Positions 6,890 through 9,965 of a stretch of DNA of 9,965 bases are shown here, piece after piece. The stretch's first letter is position 1; each line of letters begins with the position of its first letter. The stretch covers positions 1 to 9,965 of the forward strand of contig JAHAIU010000097.1 of NCBI GenBank assembly GCA_018372555.1, written 5' to 3'. The notes under the pieces are model-generated. The model made no database searches. It had not been told where the DNA came from and saw nothing but the letters and a program-made list of their open reading frames with translations. The DNA is from Clostridium sp. (GTDB lineage Bacteria > Bacillota > Clostridia > Clostridiales > Clostridiaceae). Position numbers and translations under genes: made by a program.

Positions 6890-8277
6890 GCAATAGCCTC
6901 CTTAGTATTTTTGATTGATTCTTTTAGTAAGTCTAATTGTATTCTTACTGAAGAGGAACTAGGTCCTCCAAACACTTTTCTTTCTTCTACACAAGTGATT
7001 AAATCTATTGCTGCATAAATATCTTCTTCAAATATTGGTGAGAAGTTTTTAAATTCTTCCATTGATAAATCATCAATTGATAAGTCTTTTCTTATACAGT
7101 AAAGAACTATTTCACCAACTATTTCATGAGCTACTCTAAAAGCAACACCTTTTTTAACTAAGTAATCTGCTACATCAGTGGCATTTGTAAAGCCTAAGGC
7201 AGCTCCTTTTTTCATATTAGATTTATTGACTTTTAATGTGCTGAGCATTCCTATGAATGTTTTAAGAGAAAGGTTAGCTGTATCTAATGCATCAAATAAA
7301 GCCTCTTTATCTTCTTGCATATCTTTGTTGTAGGCTAGTGGTAAACCCTTCATAACTGTTAATAAAGTTATTAAGTCACCATAAACTCTTCCAGTTTTTC
7401 CTCTTACAAGTTCAGCAACATCAGGATTTTTCTTTTGAGGCATTATACTGCTACCAGTACTATATTCATCAGCTAATTCTATAAAGCTAAATTCATTAGT
7501 TGCCCAAAGAATAATTTCTTCTGAAAATCTTGATAAATGCATCATTATCATTGATAAAACTGATAAGCTTTCTATTGCATAATCTCTATCTGAAACTGAG
7601 TCTAAACTATTATTAGTAATAGAGGAGAAGCCAAGTTCTTTAGCTACCATATTTCTATCTATGTTGTAAGTGGAAGTTGCAAGAGCACCACTACCTAGGG
7701 GCATTTCATCTAATCTTTTATAGCAATCTAGTATTCTGCTTAAATCTCTTTTAAACATTTCGGCATAAGCTAGTAGATGATGCGCGAAAGTTATAGGTTG
7801 TGCCTTTTGCATATGAGTATACCCAGGCATTATTGTAGTTACATTTTCTTCAGCCTTTTTATAAATGACTTCTTGAAGATTAATAACATCCTTTGATAAT
7901 TCTATTAAAGCTCCCTTTAAATATAACTTTGTATCTAAAGTAACTTGATCATTTCTACTTCTACCAGTATGAAGCTTCTTACCTTCATCACCTATATAGT
8001 AAGTTAAAGTTCCTTCAACAAAGCTATGGATATCCTCAGATGACTCATCTATTTTAATTACTCCGTTTTCTATTCTTTCTAAAATTGTTTTTAATCCTGC
8101 TATTATTTTTAAACTATCTTCTTCTGGAATTATATCTTGCTTACCTAACATATTTGCGTGAGCTAAACTACCTAAGATATCTTCTTTATACATCCTTGAA
8201 TCTACTCTAATTGAAGAGTTAAAGTCATTTACTAATGAATTAACTCCTTTTTCAAAACGTCCACCCCAAAGTTTCAT
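6877..8277 (-). CDS. argH: Argininosuccinate lyase
   Basis: It splits argininosuccinate into arginine and fumarate, the final pathway step. The 466-residue product belongs to the fumarase/aspartase superfamily and carries the N-terminal KLWGGRF (2-8), TGRSRNDQ (104-111), the general-acid histidine region GYTHMQKAQP (152-161, H155) and the flexible signature loop GSSIMPQKKNP (275-285) with the catalytic serine. The length is normal for the family. The ATG is only 2 nt after the argG stop. The sequence before it has no strong Shine-Dalgarno, only an AAAAGG some distance upstream, so ribosomes probably reinitiate after finishing argG (inference). The gene overlaps argC by 13 nt at its 3' end. 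Confidence 0.97.
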   Translation of the reverse strand: MKLWGGRFEKGVNSLVNDFNSSIRVDSRMYKEDILGSLAHANMLGKQDIIPEEDSLKIIAGLKTILERIENGVIKIDESSEDIHSFVEGTLTYYIGDEGKKLHTGRSRNDQVTLDTKLYLKGALIELSKDVINLQEVIYKKAEENVTTIMPGYTHMQKAQPITFAHHLLAYAEMFKRDLSRILDCYKRLDEMPLGSGALATSTYNIDRNMVAKELGFSSITNNSLDSVSDRDYAIESLSVLSMIMMHLSRFSEEIILWATNEFSFIELADEYSTGSSIMPQKKNPDVAELVRGKTGRVYGDLITLLTVMKGLPLAYNKDMQEDKEALFDALDTANLSLKTFIGMLSTLKVNKSNMKKGAALGFTNATDVADYLVKKGVAFRVAHEIVGEIVLYCIRKDLSIDDLSMEEFKNFSPIFEEDIYAAIDLITCVEERKVFGGPSSSSVRIQLDLLKESIKNTKEAIACLK

Positions 8278-8279
8278 AA

Positions 8280-9503
8280 TTATTTACCAGCCTTTTTTAG
8301 GGATTCCTTCATTTTTGAATTTACAGTGATAGGTAGTCCAAATAGATTAATAAATCCTGCTGAATCTTTTTGATCATATACAGCATCTTCTCCAAAAGTA
8401 GCATATTCTTCACTATATAAAGAGTATGGAGATGTCATTCCAGCATTAACTAAGTTTCCTTTATATAATTTAAGTTTAACTTCCCCAGTGACATTTTCTT
8501 GAGTCTTATCAATAAAAGCAGTTATAGCTTCCCTAAGTGGTGTGTACCATTGTCCATTGTAAACAAGTTCTGCAAATTTTAATGCAATTACTTCTTTATA
8601 ATGAGCAGTTTCTTTATCTAAACAAAGCTCTTCTAAATCCTTATGAGCCTTATAAAGAATAGTTCCACCTGGAGTTTCATATACTCCTCTAGACTTCATT
8701 CCAACAAGTCTGTTTTCAACCATATCTATAATTCCAATGGCGTTCTCGCCACCAATTTCATTTAATTTCCCTATTAAAGTAACACCATCTAATTCTTCAC
8801 CATTTAAAGCAACTGGAATTCCTTTTTCAAATTTTAATGTAATGTATGTTGCCTTATCTGGAGCCTTTTCTAAGGTATTAGATAATTCTAATATTTTATC
8901 ATACTTAGGCTCGTTACTTGGATCTTCTAAATCTAAGCCTTCATGACTTAAGTGCCATAAATTTTTATCCTTACTATAATTAGTTTCATAGCTTATAGAA
9001 ATAGGAATCTTTCTATCTAAAGCATATTCTATTTCTTCTTCTCTAGACTTAATATCCCAAATTCTCCAAGGAGCTATAATATCCATGTCAGGTGCAAAAG
9101 CCTTAACAGCAAGTTCAAATCTAACTTGGTCATTTCCTTTGCCAGTACAACCATGACATATAGCATCTGCTCCTTCTAAAAGTGCAATTTCAACTAATCT
9201 TTTTCCTATAATAGGTCTTGCAAAAGAAGTTCCTAAAAGATACTTTCCTTCATATATTGCATTAGCCTTAATAGTAGGGAAGATATAGTCATTAACAAAT
9301 TCCTTAGTTAAATCTTCTATATAACACTTTGATGCCCCAGTTTTAAGTGCCTTTTCTTCTAATCCTTGAAGCTCGTCCTTTTGTCCAACATTACCAACTA
9401 CAGCAATTACTTCGCAGCCATAATTCTCCTTAAGCCAAGAAATAATTATTGAAGTATCAAGTCCTCCTGAGTATGCTAGTACAACCTTATTATATTTTTT
9501 CAT
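8280..9503 (-). CDS. argG: Argininosuccinate synthase
   Basis: It condenses citrulline and aspartate with ATP to form argininosuccinate. The 407-residue product begins with the N-type ATP pyrophosphatase loop AYSGGLDTS (10-18), followed by YLLGTSFARP (88-97), GCTGKGNDQVRFE (118-130) and PWRIWD (145-150), all expected in ArgG, and has the usual length. ATG at 9503 follows GGGGG by 8 nt, itself preceded by a run of nine A. This is the first gene of the operon and is placed next to the ARG-box promoter, with a leader of about 180 nt. The tight argG-argH pair is common in Firmicutes; here it heads the rest of the pathway instead of standing alone. Confidence 0.97.
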   Translation of the reverse strand: MKKYNKVVLAYSGGLDTSIIISWLKENYGCEVIAVVGNVGQKDELQGLEEKALKTGASKCYIEDLTKEFVNDYIFPTIKANAIYEGKYLLGTSFARPIIGKRLVEIALLEGADAICHGCTGKGNDQVRFELAVKAFAPDMDIIAPWRIWDIKSREEEIEYALDRKIPISISYETNYSKDKNLWHLSHEGLDLEDPSNEPKYDKILELSNTLEKAPDKATYITLKFEKGIPVALNGEELDGVTLIGKLNEIGGENAIGIIDMVENRLVGMKSRGVYETPGGTILYKAHKDLEELCLDKETAHYKEVIALKFAELVYNGQWYTPLREAITAFIDKTQENVTGEVKLKLYKGNLVNAGMTSPYSLYSEEYATFGEDAVYDQKDSAGFINLFGLPITVNSKMKESLKKAGK

Positions 9504-9525
9504 ATTAAAAGCCCCCTTTTTTTTT

Positions 9526-9594
9526 CAATTAACAATTAACAGTTAACAATTAATAATTTTTTAATTATTAATTAGAAATTAACAATGAACAATT
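9526..9594. repeat. 7-bp repeat array in the argG leader, with an AT-only hairpin
   Basis: Plus-strand units CAATTAA, CAATTAA, CAGTTAA and CAATTAA run from 9526 to 9553 in exact phase. CAATGAA and CAATTAA occur again at the far end (9582-9594), with degenerate AATTATT/AATTAAT units between. The centre forms an 11-bp inverted repeat, AATTAATAATT (9548-9558) and AATTATTAATT (9563-9573), around a TTTT loop. The array ends just before the A-run and GGGGG of the argG ribosome binding site and would be part of the untranslated leader. Confidence 0.75.
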
Positions 9595-9646
9595 AAGGAT
9601 ATAATTTCTTCCAAATTACTAAAATAAGATTTTATGATAAGTCCTT
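9595..9646 (-). other. Possible small branched RNA fold in the argG leader
   Basis: On the minus strand AAGGA (9646-9642) can pair with TCCTT (9599-9595). They enclose two hairpins, TAAAAT/ATTTTA with a 3-nt loop and TAATTT/AAATTA with a GGAAG loop. All inner pairs are A-U, so stability is low and chance is a real explanation. It does not resemble a T-box or a riboswitch that I know. Confidence 0.25.
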
Positions 9647-9682
9647 ATTATTCATTGCTGAATTTTTACTATATTTTGAATA

Positions 9683-9720
9683 TGTTTATAATTATACCTA
9701 TCTAAGTATAATTATGCAAT
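9683..9720. promoter_or_regulatory. Two tandem ARG-box-like operators (putative ArgR sites)
   Basis: Two 18-bp sites, 9683-9700 and 9703-9720, each centre on ATAATTAT and are separated by 2 bp (centres 20 bp apart). The distal site, ending ATTATGCAAT, fits the ArgR pattern TGNAT-4N-ATNCA well in one half; the proximal site is weaker. Paired boxes with 2-3 bp between them are the known arrangement for hexameric ArgR/AhrC. They cover the -35 and -10 of the argG promoter, which suggests arginine-dependent repression. ArgR itself is not in the window. Confidence 0.6.
9691..9719 (-). promoter_or_regulatory. Promoter of the arginine operon
   Basis: On the minus strand TTGCAT (9719-9714) is followed by a 17-nt spacer and a perfect TATAAT (9696-9691). 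Transcription would start near 9684, giving a leader of about 180 nt before argG. The -35 is imperfect. Confidence rests on the ideal spacing, the consensus -10 and the overlapping operator-like sites. Confidence 0.6.
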
Positions 9721-9965
9721 AGAAATATTAATATTTATACAAAATTTATGCATAAAAATTAAAATTATGTAATGAAAATAATTAATTATGCATAAAACTT
9801 TTGAGTTATATGAATGTTTATATATTGATTAAGAAGTAGGATAATGAAAAAAAGTTTATGATTGAATTTCATGGTGTTGCAATGAAATATCTTATAAATT
9901 ATGTATTGGTTTAAAAGGATAGAATTGTTTAAAACTGAAAAAGATACGATAAGGTGTAAAAGATT
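9721..9965. other. AT-rich intergenic region upstream of the arginine operon promoter
   Basis: No supportable gene is seen on either strand; the only start-like codons open frames of a few residues. It contains two copies of the 10-bp palindrome TTATGCATAA (9746-9755 and 9786-9795), exactly 40 bp apart, and a related TTATGTAA at 9765-9772 between them. A weak hairpin, ATTTCAT/ATGAAAT, lies near 9867-9889. The right edge is not recognisable as a coding sequence. Confidence 0.5.

Noticed and set aside
9526..9594. CRISPR-like array
   Set aside because: The units are 7 bp and contiguous, with no spacers and no cas genes nearby.
9504..9684. T-box or riboswitch in the argG leader
   Set aside because: There is no T-box sequence, specifier stem or terminator/antiterminator pair, and no known riboswitch core is seen. 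The leader is mostly AT-only repeats.
9844..9861. Start of a divergent plus-strand gene (ATGAAAAAAAGTTTATGA)
   Set aside because: The frame closes after five codons, and no longer frame with a ribosome binding site reaches the right edge.

Overview
The window is very AT-rich with dense, well-formed genes and ATG, GTG and TTG starts. Together with the protein sequences, this points to a low-GC Gram-positive of the Clostridium group (inference; I do not name a species). Every convincing gene is on the minus strand, so transcription runs from right to left.

Most of the window (about 9720 down to 1220) is one arginine biosynthesis operon in the order argG-argH-argC-argJ-argB-argD-argF. An apparent promoter at about 9691-9719 is covered by two tandem ARG-box-like operators. 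A leader of about 180 nt follows, then seven genes, and a rho-independent terminator at 1220-1255. ArgJ moves the acetyl group from acetylornithine back to glutamate. ArgB, ArgC and ArgD convert acetylglutamate to acetylornithine. ArgF makes citrulline, and ArgG and ArgH finish arginine. No argA, carAB or argR is present in the window. ArgB carries the N-terminal helix typical of arginine-inhibited acetylglutamate kinases, so control is probably both transcriptional (ArgR) and allosteric.

Left of the terminator is an AT-rich gap of about 400 nt. Beyond it is the 5' part of an unrelated gene (823 to the left edge): a secreted coiled-coil protein resembling the N-terminal half of CwlO/PcsB-type peptidoglycan hydrolases, with its catalytic end outside the window.

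The less ordinary material lies between the genes. Degenerate 7-bp repeats of the CAATTAA type sit just upstream of the ribosome binding sites of argG, argD and argF. A related array (ATTATGC type) runs into the 3' end of argD and appears to encode its last eight or nine residues. A perfect 13-bp inverted repeat separates argD from argF. Four genes use G-run ribosome binding sites. ArgJ has Gly-Thr instead of the usual Ala-Thr at its self-cleavage site. I saw no mobile element, CRISPR array, tRNA, rRNA or defence system; this is largely a standard biosynthetic region.
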